This document shows, in pieces, positions 7,567-16,146 of a stretch of DNA of 43,246 nucleotides. The stretch comes from JACRBE01 sp964429005 (GTDB lineage: Bacteria > Chlamydiota > Chlamydiia > Chlamydiales > JACRBE01). The stretch spans positions 1 to 43,246 of the forward strand of contig CAYSAJ010000016.1 in NCBI GenBank assembly GCA_964429005.1. Direction: 5' to 3'. The position numbers were made by a program, and so were the translations under genes. The notes beneath the pieces were generated by a model. The model did not search any database. It saw nothing but the letters and a program-made list of their open reading frames with translations, and was not told the origin of the DNA. Position 1 is the first letter of the stretch, and the number at the start of each line of letters is the position of its first letter.

Positions 7567-9467
7567 TTATCGAACTTGGAAAATATCTCTTTTTTGGAAC
7601 GAAACAGGAAATCGATGCCTTTTTTACAAAGGCACAAAAGCTCGGAATCATTGAATTTATCGCTAAAAATTCGCAGAAAAAGCCTCTCCCTCACCATCTT
7701 GAGAGGATGCTTGAAGCGATCCAACAGGTGAAGAAATTACCTTCAGGAGAGGGTCATTTCCCTGAAGATTTAAATGCTCACGACCTAGCAGAAGAAATTC
7801 TGTCATGCCATAGTGAAATCGAACAACTTTATGAAGAGAAAAGAGCCCTAACTCTCGAAATTGAAAAAGTAGCTCCGTTCGGAGATTTTGCCATAGAAGA
7901 CATTCGTGAAATTGAAGCGGCTTCGCCTCGAAGAATGATCTTTTACGCAGGCAAGCATAATGCTAAACGAAAGCTTCATCCTGACCTTATCTACATCAGT
8001 ACCAATCATGATCTAGATTATTTTATTAGTATAACGACTCATGCGATTAAGCAAGCAGGCCTCTATGAAGTTCCGATTACCCACAGCCTTGCTACTTTGC
8101 AGCATCAGTTTGATGTCACTAGTAAAAAAATTCAATCGCGCAAAGCCCACTTAAAATCTTTTGCAAAGTACATAAACTTTCTTAAAGATGAGTTCACAAG
8201 AGAGCTTGATTCTCTTCATCTGAATCAAGCGAAAAATGACGTTCATCTCCAGCTGGAGCAAACAGTCTTTTTTATTCAAGGATGGATTCCTAAAAAGTAT
8301 GTAGGTCGCATTCGACAAATGACCAAGCAAATGAATGTCTCGATGGAAGAAATTGCGATTGAACACCATGATAAAATTCCAACATACATGGAAAACAAAG
8401 GTTTTGCTGCCATCGGTGAGGATCTAGTTCACATTTATGACGTTCCATCAACGAGCGATCGAGATCCCTCTGCTTGGGTCTTTTTTAGTTTTGCAATCTT
8501 CTTTGCCATGATCATCGCAGATGCAGGCTATGGTTTTATCTATCTCCTCGCTTCTTTTTATCTCCAATATAAATTTAGAAAAGCGAGAGGGATGGCAAGA
8601 CGTTTTATCAAACTTACGAAAGTTCTCGCATGCACCTGTATCACCTGGGGAATACTCACTTCGTCATTTTTTGGGATTCAGCTCAATCCTGAAAACCCTC
8701 TAACCAAGTTTTCTTTGATCGGGTACATGGCTAGGAAAAAAATGGAATACCATCTTAAGCAAAAAGATAATGTGTACAAAGAGCTTATCATTCAATTTCC
8801 TAACCTTAGCTCAGTAAAAAATCCTAAAGATTTTCTCCTAAATGCCTATAAGATCAAAAATGGAGAAAAGGAGTACGTTGTTCAAAATGAGTTCAATGAC
8901 AATGTGATGATGGAGCTTTCTCTTTTAGTGGGGATTATCCATATCAGTCTTTCACTCCTTCGCAACGTAAGAAGAAACTATTCCGGACTTGGTTGGTTTT
9001 TATTTGTGATAGGGGGCTACTTGTTCTTCCCCAAGATCCTCGATGCAACTTCTCTTGTCCAATATATGGGCATCATGGGCAAACATGTGAGCAATCAGGT
9101 GGGGCTTCAACTCCTCGGAACAGGAATCGCTCTCGCTCTTTTCTTGTCTATGCTTCAAAACGGCTTTTTCAAAGGCCTTGCCGAAATCTTTAAAATGATC
9201 GAAGTCTTCGCTGATGTGCTTTCTTACCTTCGTCTTTATGCACTAGGCCTTGCCTCTTTAATCTTAGCCTCTACTTTTAACATGCTCGGCAAAGATGCAG
9301 GACTCTTCTTTGGAGTTCTGATCATATTAGTTGGACATATCACCAATATTACCTTAGGCATTATGGGTGGTGTGATCCATGGCCTTCGTTTAAACTTCCT
9401 TGAGTGGTATCACCATAGCTTTGAGGGAGGCGGTAAAAAATTTAATCCATTAAAATTATCTAGTTGA
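7563..9467 (+). CDS. atpI: V-type ATP synthase subunit I (a-subunit)
   Basis: 634 aa. The N-terminal half (about 1-300) is a cytosolic helical hairpin that contacts the peripheral stalk. The C-terminal half carries about seven or eight membrane helices starting near residue 305 (WVFFSFAIFFAMIIADAGYGFIY). The conserved arginine of the half-channel is visible in DVLSYLRLYALGLA. Together with the K ring it carries H+ or Na+ across the inner membrane; which ion is used cannot be read from this subunit alone. It starts within the end of atpD (ATGA). Confidence 0.93.
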   Translation: MIIELGKYLFFGTKQEIDAFFTKAQKLGIIEFIAKNSQKKPLPHHLERMLEAIQQVKKLPSGEGHFPEDLNAHDLAEEILSCHSEIEQLYEEKRALTLEIEKVAPFGDFAIEDIREIEAASPRRMIFYAGKHNAKRKLHPDLIYISTNHDLDYFISITTHAIKQAGLYEVPITHSLATLQHQFDVTSKKIQSRKAHLKSFAKYINFLKDEFTRELDSLHLNQAKNDVHLQLEQTVFFIQGWIPKKYVGRIRQMTKQMNVSMEEIAIEHHDKIPTYMENKGFAAIGEDLVHIYDVPSTSDRDPSAWVFFSFAIFFAMIIADAGYGFIYLLASFYLQYKFRKARGMARRFIKLTKVLACTCITWGILTSSFFGIQLNPENPLTKFSLIGYMARKKMEYHLKQKDNVYKELIIQFPNLSSVKNPKDFLLNAYKIKNGEKEYVVQNEFNDNVMMELSLLVGIIHISLSLLRNVRRNYSGLGWFLFVIGGYLFFPKILDATSLVQYMGIMGKHVSNQVGLQLLGTGIALALFLSMLQNGFFKGLAEIFKMIEVFADVLSYLRLYALGLASLILASTFNMLGKDAGLFFGVLIILVGHITNITLGIMGGVIHGLRLNFLEWYHHSFEGGGKKFNPLKLSS

Positions 9468-9480
9468 AGGAGTTTACTAT

Positions 9481-9906
9481 ATGCTTACTTTTGCCATGTC
9501 AGGTCCTGCAATCCTTTTAGGACTTGGTTGTATTGGAAGCGCTATCGGCTGCGGAATTGCAGGGATGGCTTCTCACGGCGTCATGAGCCGTGTTGATGAA
9601 AACCACGGAAAATTTATCGGGATATCAGCGGTTCCTTCTTCTCAAGCGATCTATGCTTTTGTTCTTATGCTCCTTATGAGAGATGCGATTCGTGCGAATA
9701 CTCTTTCTCCTATGGACGGAGTTGCTATGGGATTTGCTGTAGGATGCGCGATTTTATTATCTGCGATTTATCAGGGAATGTGTGGCGCAACCGCCATCCA
9801 AGCCTGCGCAAAACAGCCTGCTATTTTTGGTAAGTGCTTTGCAGCTCTTGGTATCATCGAGTCGTTCTCACTCTTTGCCTTTGTATTTGCTCTATTGCTT
9901 CTCTAG
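9481..9906 (+). CDS. atpK: V-type ATP synthase subunit K (proteolipid)
   Basis: 141 aa, two tandem helical hairpins (four membrane spans) rich in Gly and Ala. The ion-binding carboxylate is Glu127 in LGIIESFSLFAF of the second hairpin, while the first hairpin has Gln at the matching place (PSSQAIYAF). This is the usual pattern of a duplicated V-type proteolipid with one carboxylate. A good ribosome binding site (GAAGGAG) precedes the ATG. Last gene of the operon, followed by a strong terminator. Confidence 0.94.
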   Translation: MLTFAMSGPAILLGLGCIGSAIGCGIAGMASHGVMSRVDENHGKFIGISAVPSSQAIYAFVLMLLMRDAIRANTLSPMDGVAMGFAVGCAILLSAIYQGMCGATAIQACAKQPAIFGKCFAALGIIESFSLFAFVFALLLL

Positions 9907-9916
9907 GGCTTTTCTA

Positions 9917-9956
9917 TCAGCTTGGGACAAGGTCCCAAGCTGAGCCTTCTTTTTGC
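9917..9956 (+). terminator. terminator of the V-ATPase operon
   Basis: A perfect 12-bp stem (9917-9928 with 9932-9943) with a three-base loop, followed by GCCTTCTTTTTG. It lies 10 bases beyond the atpK stop and stops transcription before the convergent ExoD-like gene. Confidence 0.85.
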
Positions 9957-9965
9957 TAATTACGA

Positions 9966-10574
9966 TTAAAAAAATGCACTAGCTTGATGGATCCCAATTG
10001 TCCATAAAGCGATAAAACCTACTGTCCCTAAAAAGGCTATACTATATCCAATTAGAAGGGATATCCCATCTTCTTCTAGTAGCCCCATGCCTATAAAAAC
10101 AAGGGGAATAGCTGTTAGGATATTTGTTAGTGGAAGAGGAAGGGGTAATGATAGGATCAAGCCCAAAATGCAAATGATAATACCATGAATTCTTCGAAGC
10201 CATGGATGTTTGATCAAGAAAACCAGCCTAGGATGAAAGATTTTTTGAAGGCGCTTGATCCAATCTATAGTTTTCCTAATAAATTTTGCTAAAGGAGTGC
10301 TTTTGATTTTTTTTTGAAGAAGCCACTTTGGCCACCACATCGAGGTGAAAAAAGCCATCCGAATCCCAATAAAGGCTATTAAAAGCCCGAAAGGGACCGA
10401 GGAACCTGGAATGGGGATGGGAATGCAAAAAGGTAAGCTACAAACAATTAAAAGAGCTCCGATCCCATTACCAGCTAAAAGAGTCATGATTTCTTTTAGT
10501 GTTACTTGAGATTGGATCTCACTCAAAGCAAGAATTTCTTTTAAAGAATGAATCACTGATGGATGAGCTTTCAT
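9966..10574 (-). CDS. ExoD-family integral membrane protein
   Basis: 202 aa. It fits the exopolysaccharide synthesis ExoD family (PF06055) as I recall it: an N-terminal cytosolic helix, then VTLKEIMTLLAGNGIGALLIV, a proline-rich membrane turn (PFCIPIPIPGSSVPFG), a WWPKWLL segment and further hydrophobic spans (about five in all). The biochemical role of the family is not settled. It is convergent with the V-ATPase operon and divergent from the ankyrin gene. Homologues are common in chlamydiae-like and alphaproteobacterial genomes, where the name implies no proven role in polysaccharide making. Confidence 0.8.
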   Translation of the reverse strand: MKAHPSVIHSLKEILALSEIQSQVTLKEIMTLLAGNGIGALLIVCSLPFCIPIPIPGSSVPFGLLIAFIGIRMAFFTSMWWPKWLLQKKIKSTPLAKFIRKTIDWIKRLQKIFHPRLVFLIKHPWLRRIHGIIICILGLILSLPLPLPLTNILTAIPLVFIGMGLLEEDGISLLIGYSIAFLGTVGFIALWTIGIHQASAFF

Positions 10575-10588
10575 ACGACTGCTTGTTT

Positions 10589-10608
10589 CTTCTCTTTCTA
10601 AAGAGAAG
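10589..10608. repeat. 20-bp inverted repeat in a divergent intergenic region
   Basis: CTTCTCTTT (10589-10597) and AAAGAGAAG (10600-10608) are perfect inverted copies separated by two bases. The site lies 15 bases upstream of the ExoD-like start and about 115 bases upstream of the ankyrin gene, a suitable place for a dimeric regulator. It could equally be a chance palindrome in A/G-rich sequence. Confidence 0.4.
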
Positions 10609-10722
10609 AGGAAAATGAATCAAGTAAATGACAAATTAAAAATTGAATTATAACTTCTTTATTAGATCTTGTTTTAAAAAAGGTCTTTAATTAGCATCTT
10701 GGCCAAAAATAAAAGGAATTTG

Positions 10723-11673
10723 ATGATGGCTGGTGTTGGTGCTGTAACTCTTTGCGCTCATTGCGCTCATCCCTGCGCTCCAGGGACTATAGGAAGTCAT
10801 GAAAAGATAGCTTATACCGAACCTTTAACAGGTGGGGAAGCGTTGGTCGATTTCTTTGACCATCCTTTATGTACAGATTGTACAAGCTCTCATTCTTTAA
10901 GGTTCATAGGGCTTGAAGCGATTTGGAAATGTCCCGTTGCTGGTTGTGAGTACCGGATAGGCCCCACCGACGCCGATCCTGAAATGGCAACGTTGGTAGG
11001 AGGCGTAGCAGCGGCCGCTTTGGGTCTCGCAGATGATGCAGCATCTGTCGCATCAACAGTTGTTGGAGAGGTGGAAGAAGATGGACTTCCTGCTTTGCAA
11101 GACTGGGAATTTGAACTTTGTAAAGAACTCATTGAAGGAGGGGGGTTAGATCCTGTAAATGAGATGCTTGCTACAAAATCTGTTACTGAGGATCAGCGAG
11201 GTGAGCTTGTTGCTCATGCCGCTGTGCATGATAAGCTGAGTATTGTTCAAGCTTTGCTTGATAATGGATCTATTACTCAGGCGGCTCGTGGTGATGCGGT
11301 TTGTAGGGGCAGTACGAATTGGAATATGGACCTGCTCAATACTCTTCTCGCTAATGGCCCGATCCCAACTGATAAACGGGAGCAGACGCTATTACTAGCC
11401 GCTAGTATGGATAAACCAGAATTTGTTGGTAGACTTCTCGTTTGCGGTGAGGAGCTTATCGCTGGTAGAGCAGACGCTTTAGGGGTGGCTGCTGTTAGAG
11501 GGTATACCCAAGTCGTCGATCTGCTCATAGAGGGTGTTGTTCTTCCAGAAGATATCATCATCGCTGCACATGGAGTCGCTGAAGGTTTGGGGCAAAATGA
11601 AATCGCAGATACTTTGTCAACCTATCATATGGAGCATTATGGTGATAATTATAGCGAGGGTGGCGCTCTGTAG
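10723..11673 (+). CDS. ankyrin-repeat protein with Cys/His-rich N-terminal domain
   Basis: 316 aa from the ATG at 10723, which has AAAAGGA just upstream; a longer form from TTG at 10699 has no ribosome binding site. The N-terminal 80 residues hold a zinc-ligand-like array: C11-x2-C14, H47-x2-C50-x2-C53, C70-x4-C75, which resembles a degenerate RING/U-box-like zinc finger. A low-complexity Ala/Asp/Val linker follows. Residues about 155-300 then make five ankyrin-type repeats of about 30 residues (pattern RG-x-A-x3-AA-x4-x-x-VV-x2-LL-x-NG). No secretion signal of the Sec type is present. Ankyrin proteins of this form in environmental chlamydiae are usually taken as host-directed type III effectors; here that is inference. 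Confidence 0.8.
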   Translation: MMAGVGAVTLCAHCAHPCAPGTIGSHEKIAYTEPLTGGEALVDFFDHPLCTDCTSSHSLRFIGLEAIWKCPVAGCEYRIGPTDADPEMATLVGGVAAAALGLADDAASVASTVVGEVEEDGLPALQDWEFELCKELIEGGGLDPVNEMLATKSVTEDQRGELVAHAAVHDKLSIVQALLDNGSITQAARGDAVCRGSTNWNMDLLNTLLANGPIPTDKREQTLLLAASMDKPEFVGRLLVCGEELIAGRADALGVAAVRGYTQVVDLLIEGVVLPEDIIIAAHGVAEGLGQNEIADTLSTYHMEHYGDNYSEGGAL

Positions 11674-11700
11674 TTTTTCTTAAAAATCTTTTCAATTAAT

Positions 11701-11737
11701 AGCCCTCTTTGAATGAGGGCTTTTTTATTTATTTTTC
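11701..11737 (+). terminator. terminator after the ankyrin gene
   Basis: AGCCCTC (11701-11707) pairs with GAGGGCT (11715-11721), loop of seven bases, followed directly by a T-rich run (TTTTTATTTATTTTT). A standard intrinsic terminator. Confidence 0.85.
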
Positions 11738-11872
11738 TCTTTTTATTTCAGATCGCTTTTTGCCTTGCATTCAAGACTTTCCAGTTTTCAAGTTTTTTTT
11801 GAGAATTGTAGAATATTCACTTTCAGGATCATAATTATTTCTTAATAACATAAGTTCTTATGTGAGGTTAGT

Positions 11873-12613
11873 ATGAAATTAACTATCGCTATGTTTGCAG
11901 CAGCCTTTCTGGTTGTTTCTCAGATTCAAGCGGAGGAGCAGCCAGCAATGCTTCATTACAATCTTGTGCTTGAATGTACACAGAGTATTAAACTGAGTGC
12001 CCTTGAAAATATTATCCCCTCATCTGATAATCAACCTGCTAATAAAGAAGAATGGGTTCGAACGACGATCAATGAGCTTGAGCATATAAAGAGCTTTCTT
12101 CAGTCAGGTCAGTTTAAGACAGGTCAAGTCAATTTCAGCATTGATCACCCTTGTGAAGAGGTGGAAAAAAAGGGCCCTGAAGTCACACTCGCTATGAACA
12201 TGATTTGCAATGACTCTGCAGGTTCTGAAGAGATCAAAACCCTTCAAGACATTTCTTATTTTGCAGATAAAAAGCTAGGATACAAGGAATGGGCCCTCCA
12301 TACGATGAGAGCTCTTCAAATGTTAGAAATGCTTTTCATTAAAGGAAAAGTTGAAGCGCTCACTATTGGGGTGACAGAGCCCAGTACTACTCCTCTAAAA
12401 CCAGGTTTTTCTGAAGTGACTTGCTCTTTGCGGCTGCGTGGTAAGGAGTGTGATGAATTTCAAGCTTTGGTCAATTCTTTAGCAAACATCCCCTTCCCAG
12501 GAAAAAATTTGACAGAAGAGGTAGCGGGTATAACTAATTCTATTCATCAACTTCAAATGCTGATCTTAAGTGGAAGAATCACTTTTGCTAAAGGAGAAAT
12601 CCTCATCCGTTAG
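11873..12613 (+). CDS. exported protein with three internal repeats, unknown
   Basis: 246 aa. It has a signal peptide (MKLTIAMFAAAFLVVSQIQA, cut before EEQ) and is probably periplasmic or surface-exposed. The mature part appears to be three copies of one unit of about 70-75 residues: a beta strand ending in a Cys or charged pair (YNLVLEC, LAMNMIC, CSLRLRG), a loop with LxxI, then a helix with a conserved LxxLxxLI-x-G ending and a closing strand (VNFSI, LTIGV, GEILI). Cysteines near the first strands may form disulphides. A GAGGT ribosome binding site precedes the ATG. Flanked by terminators on both sides, so it is a single-gene unit. No known family recognised. Confidence 0.75.
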   Translation: MKLTIAMFAAAFLVVSQIQAEEQPAMLHYNLVLECTQSIKLSALENIIPSSDNQPANKEEWVRTTINELEHIKSFLQSGQFKTGQVNFSIDHPCEEVEKKGPEVTLAMNMICNDSAGSEEIKTLQDISYFADKKLGYKEWALHTMRALQMLEMLFIKGKVEALTIGVTEPSTTPLKPGFSEVTCSLRLRGKECDEFQALVNSLANIPFPGKNLTEEVAGITNSIHQLQMLILSGRITFAKGEILIR

Positions 12614-12615
12614 TT

Positions 12616-12646
12616 CATTCTCCGTAGAATGCGCTTTTTTATTTTT
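12616..12646 (+). terminator. terminator before fumC
   Basis: CATTCT (12616-12621) pairs with AGAATG (12626-12631) around a CCGT loop, followed by CGC and TTTTTTATTTTT. The stem is short but the T tract is clear. Confidence 0.6.
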
Positions 12647-12691
12647 GATTATTAGCCCATGAGCTATATAGTCGCTAAAAGGGTAGAGACT

Positions 12692-14083
12692 ATGGACGAG
12701 AGAATTGAAGAAGACACTATGGGCAAGGTAAAAGTCCCTGCTGACAAGCTTTGGGGCGCTCAAACCCAACGTTCAATTCATAATTTCCCTGTCGGTAATG
12801 AAAAAATGCCACCCGCAGTCATTCATGCTTTGGCTCTTGTTAAAAAAGCCGCTGCTATCGTAAATCATGAACTTGGCCTTCTTGATGGAGAAAGGAAAGA
12901 TCTGATTGCCTCAGCTGCTGATGAAATCTTAGCAGGTCATTATGCCGATCAGTTCCCCTTAGTGGTGTGGCAAACAGGATCGGGAACACAAAGTAACATG
13001 AATGTTAACGAAGTGATCAGTAATATCATTTCGAAGAAATTAGGCCGCCCTTTAGGAAGCAAAGAGCCTGTGCATCCGAATGATCATGTGAATAAATCTC
13101 AATCATCGAATGATGTATTCCCTACAGCGTCTTCGCTAGCTACCTATATCGCCATTCAAAAAGAGTTATTGCCTAGTCTCAAACTTTTTCATCTTGAGCT
13201 CAAAGCTAAAGAAAAAGAATTTTCTGAGATCATAAAAATTGGTAGAACGCATCTGATGGATGCTACTCCTTTGACTCTTGGACAAGAGTTTTCAGGATAT
13301 GCCCAGCAAATCCTAAATGGAATCGAAGCGGTTCAAGATACGTGCAAGCATCTTTCTCAAATCGCTCTGGGAGGGACAGCTGTAGGAACGGGCATTAACT
13401 GTCATCCTAAATTCCCTCTAAAAGTCGCTAAAGTGCTTTCTGAAATGACAGGATTTCAATTTGAGAGCGCTCCCAACAAGTTTGAGGCACTAGCTTCAGC
13501 CGATAATTTAGTCGAAACGCATGGCGCGCTCAAAAGAGTAGCTTGCTCGATGATGAAAATCGCTAATGACATCCGCTGGCTCGCTTCAGGCCCCCGATGT
13601 GGTATTGGAGAGATTATTCTTCCTTCAAATGAACCTGGATCTTCCATTATGCCGGGAAAAGTGAACCCCACCCAGTCAGAATCGATGACCATGGTGTGTG
13701 CGCAGGTCTATGGAAATGATGCAACTGTTGCTTTTTGTGGCTCTCAAGGTAATTTTGAGCTCAATGTCTATCGACCTGTCATGATCTACAATGTCCTCCA
13801 ATCCATAGAATTATTAGGGGATAGCGCTGAGCTTTTTACAAGCCACTGCCTAAGAGGAATCCTTCCTAACAAAAAAAGGATCAAACACCTCCTTGATCAG
13901 TCCCTCATGCTTGTTACCGCTCTCAATCCAGTGATAGGGTATGACAACGCTGCCAAAATCGCAAAGTATGCTTATGAAAATCATCTCACGTTAAAAGAAG
14001 CCGCTTTAAAGCTTGGAATGATTGATGAAGCGACTTTTGATAAGGTAGTCGACCCTTCTAAAATGATCCATCCTCACTCTTGA
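12692..14083 (+). CDS. fumC: fumarate hydratase, class II
   Basis: 463 aa from the ATG at 12692, chosen because AAAAGGG lies 8 bases upstream and because the protein then starts close to the family's usual N-terminus (DTMGKVKVPADKLWGAQTQRS). An in-frame ATG at 12659 would add 11 residues without a ribosome binding site. It converts fumarate to L-malate in the TCA cycle, in the cytosol. The class II superfamily signature GSSIMPGKVNP is present, as are GSGTQSNMNVNEV and the GRTHLMDATP segment. Its end overlaps the convergent Nudix gene by 10 bases. Confidence 0.96.
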   Translation: MDERIEEDTMGKVKVPADKLWGAQTQRSIHNFPVGNEKMPPAVIHALALVKKAAAIVNHELGLLDGERKDLIASAADEILAGHYADQFPLVVWQTGSGTQSNMNVNEVISNIISKKLGRPLGSKEPVHPNDHVNKSQSSNDVFPTASSLATYIAIQKELLPSLKLFHLELKAKEKEFSEIIKIGRTHLMDATPLTLGQEFSGYAQQILNGIEAVQDTCKHLSQIALGGTAVGTGINCHPKFPLKVAKVLSEMTGFQFESAPNKFEALASADNLVETHGALKRVACSMMKIANDIRWLASGPRCGIGEIILPSNEPGSSIMPGKVNPTQSESMTMVCAQVYGNDATVAFCGSQGNFELNVYRPVMIYNVLQSIELLGDSAELFTSHCLRGILPNKKRIKHLLDQSLMLVTALNPVIGYDNAAKIAKYAYENHLTLKEAALKLGMIDEATFDKVVDPSKMIHPHS

Positions 14084-14583
14084 TTGAGATGGATCCCTAA
14101 TCGAGAAAGAATGAATCGAATGACCAAAGTAGGGTGCAAGATGAAGTTCTTTAAAAGATTCAAATAAGTGACGCTCTTCATCGTTTTGCAAAGGGGTTTA
14201 GGAGTGTCTGAAAGGAAGTCTTGGAGCCATTCAGGATAGGGAGGAGGTAAATGATAGGGTAGTTTATCTAAAGAAAAAAACTCGGCGGCTCTTGTTTCTT
14301 CTGTAATTGAAAGCTGCTCTTCAAGCAGTCTGCACTCAAAAAAATAGGTCTTCTTTGTCATTTTGTTGGTGGGTAGATAGATAGCGATAAGTTTTACTAT
14401 TTCAGCTTTAGCGCCTGTCTCTTCCTTAATTTCTCGAAGAGTCGCTTCTTCAGGAGATTCTCCATCATCAATACCACCACCTGGCATCACCCATACAGGA
14501 ATATCTCGACGTTTAGTGAGAAGAAGAGATTTGTGATCAGTGCTGAGAATGAGAGCCGCTACGCTTTCTTTTGCTATTGCCAT
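14074..14583 (-). CDS. Nudix hydrolase
   Basis: 169 aa. It contains an exact Nudix box (G-x5-E-x7-REIKEETGA) at about residues 36-58, the site that binds Mg2+ and hydrolyses a nucleoside diphosphate linked to another group. The substrate cannot be read from the sequence. After the Nudix fold (to about 130) there is a short Leu/His-rich C-terminal tail of unknown role. Convergent with fumC (10-base overlap) and divergent from the next small lipoprotein gene, with only 26 bases between the two starts. Confidence 0.9.
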   Translation of the reverse strand: MAIAKESVAALILSTDHKSLLLTKRRDIPVWVMPGGGIDDGESPEEATLREIKEETGAKAEIVKLIAIYLPTNKMTKKTYFFECRLLEEQLSITEETRAAEFFSLDKLPYHLPPPYPEWLQDFLSDTPKPLCKTMKSVTYLNLLKNFILHPTLVIRFILSRLGIHLNQE

Positions 14584-14609
14584 ATTTTCGTGCTTTCTTA
14601 TGATGGTAG

Positions 14610-15053
14610 GTGCCAGATAAAATCATAATCATTATGTCCATTTTTCCCTTGTTTTTTTTACTACTCCTTGCAAGTTGTAATAGCACTTATATGAGCGTAG
14701 ATAAAGAGTTTGTAGATAAAAATTCTTTGGCCTCAACTTTTGTAAAAAGTCCTGATCCGGCTCAAGCAAACCCTCCACAAGGAATAAGACTTTGGGTCTC
14801 TTGGAATTATCCTCTATCTATATGGCAAGAAGGGAGCATCATCTATTTAAAAGTGATCTACGGAAACTACGAGCAAGCGATGTTTAGTTATCCTATGGGG
14901 GGTAGCAAAGGAGAGGTGTCTTATGCTTTGCTCTCTGATGAATATGATAAAAAGCAAGGGATCCTGACTTACAGCGCAGAAGTGGTCACACCTGCCGGAG
15001 AAGCTCTCTCTCATTGGAAACATCAAATGTGGTTTGAGCTGATAGAACCTTAA
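14610..15053 (+). CDS. small predicted lipoprotein, unknown
   Basis: 147 aa from GTG at 14610; an ATG at 14634 gives 139 aa and is also possible, and neither has a strong ribosome binding site. The hydrophobic segment FPLFFLLLLASC ends in a lipobox with Cys around residue 22, so lipidation is likely. The mature part is beta-rich and includes GIRLWVSWNYP and WKHQMWFELIEP, reminiscent of small chlamydial lipoproteins, but no family was recognised. The end overlaps the convergent DAHP synthase gene by 4 bases. Confidence 0.7.
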   Translation: MPDKIIIIMSIFPLFFLLLLASCNSTYMSVDKEFVDKNSLASTFVKSPDPAQANPPQGIRLWVSWNYPLSIWQEGSIIYLKVIYGNYEQAMFSYPMGGSKGEVSYALLSDEYDKKQGILTYSAEVVTPAGEALSHWKHQMWFELIEP

Positions 15054-16060
15054 ATGGAAATAAGCGCTTTTTCTTTTGCCTCTTCAAAAAGAGAAAAAAG
15101 AGAATCGATGCCAAGGCAAGGATCTGTAATAGAGAGGCCTGGGTCTCTTTCATAAGGACCTTGAGAGCCTTCTTTTAAATAGCTTTCCACCATAAGGCCT
15201 ACAATTCTTTGGCGGGGATCTGTCATTTGCTGTAGTACCTCTAGGGCGTTGTTTTTTTGAACGAAAAGAGACTTTTGTGAATTTCCATGACCACAATCAA
15301 TGACAAAATGTGGCTCAAATCGAAATTTTCCAAAAATATTTAGATGGGAATGAATCTGCTTTTCGGAAAAATTGGGGCCTTGATCTGTTCCTCTTAAGAT
15401 GACAAATTGATGGGGATTGCCTTCGGCATGAAGATAGGCTAGGCGTCCATCAGAATCTAGCCCATAAAAATCTTGAGATGACTCAATCGAGCGGAAAGCA
15501 TGGATGAGATCTTCCATTTGCCCATCTTGTGGGTTTTTAAGACCTATCGCAAAGGCAGACGCAGCAGCAAGTTGCCTGTGGATTGAGGAGCGTATTGTTC
15601 TTGTGCCGATTTGCCCCATGGCATAGCAATCTTCAAAATATGGATAAAGAAATGGATCTAGTAGTTCATAGCTTAGTGGAATCCGTTTCTTAATGAGTTT
15701 GACAAGAAGCTCCCGCCCCTCAGAAAGACCAGGCCTCGGTGAAGTGAAAGGATGTCGATAAGGGTCATACACAAAACCTTTCCATCCTACGGAGGTGCGA
15801 GGTTTTTCTAAATGAGCTCTCATGACGATTCGCCAATCTGGAAGGAGTTCTTGAAGCTTAAGGATGTGATCAGCAAAACATAAAGCACCGCTCGCGTCAT
15901 GAATAGAACAGGGTCCCGTGATCAGGATTTTTTTCGGACAGAGCCCTGCAGTGATCTCTTTGATTTCATTTCTACAGCTTTCAATCCATAACAAGTCTTC
16001 CGGCTCAAGAAAATATTTTGTTTTGAGTTGTGTGGGCGAAGGAAGCTCTACAATCGGCAT
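15050..16060 (-). CDS. aroG: 3-deoxy-7-phosphoheptulonate synthase, class I (AroF/G/H type)
   Basis: 336 aa, slightly shorter than the roughly 350 aa of enterobacterial enzymes. It condenses phosphoenolpyruvate and erythrose-4-phosphate in the first step of the shikimate pathway. Motifs seen: ITGPCSIHD (about 46-54), MRAHLEKPRTSVGWKG, a LLDPF segment, QIGTRTIRSS and DCGHGNSQKS. These are typical of the type I alpha family. The feedback-control type (Phe, Tyr or Trp) cannot be told. Transcribed leftward, divergent from the symporter pair. Confidence 0.92.
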   Translation of the reverse strand: MPIVELPSPTQLKTKYFLEPEDLLWIESCRNEIKEITAGLCPKKILITGPCSIHDASGALCFADHILKLQELLPDWRIVMRAHLEKPRTSVGWKGFVYDPYRHPFTSPRPGLSEGRELLVKLIKKRIPLSYELLDPFLYPYFEDCYAMGQIGTRTIRSSIHRQLAAASAFAIGLKNPQDGQMEDLIHAFRSIESSQDFYGLDSDGRLAYLHAEGNPHQFVILRGTDQGPNFSEKQIHSHLNIFGKFRFEPHFVIDCGHGNSQKSLFVQKNNALEVLQQMTDPRQRIVGLMVESYLKEGSQGPYERDPGLSITDPCLGIDSLFSLFEEAKEKALISI

Positions 16061-16146
16061 AGGGTCAAGTTCTCTATAGTATTAAAACCAAAAAAAATAG
16101 TACGATCTTGGTTTCCTTTTAGTAAATAATGAGTTGATATTTCCCA

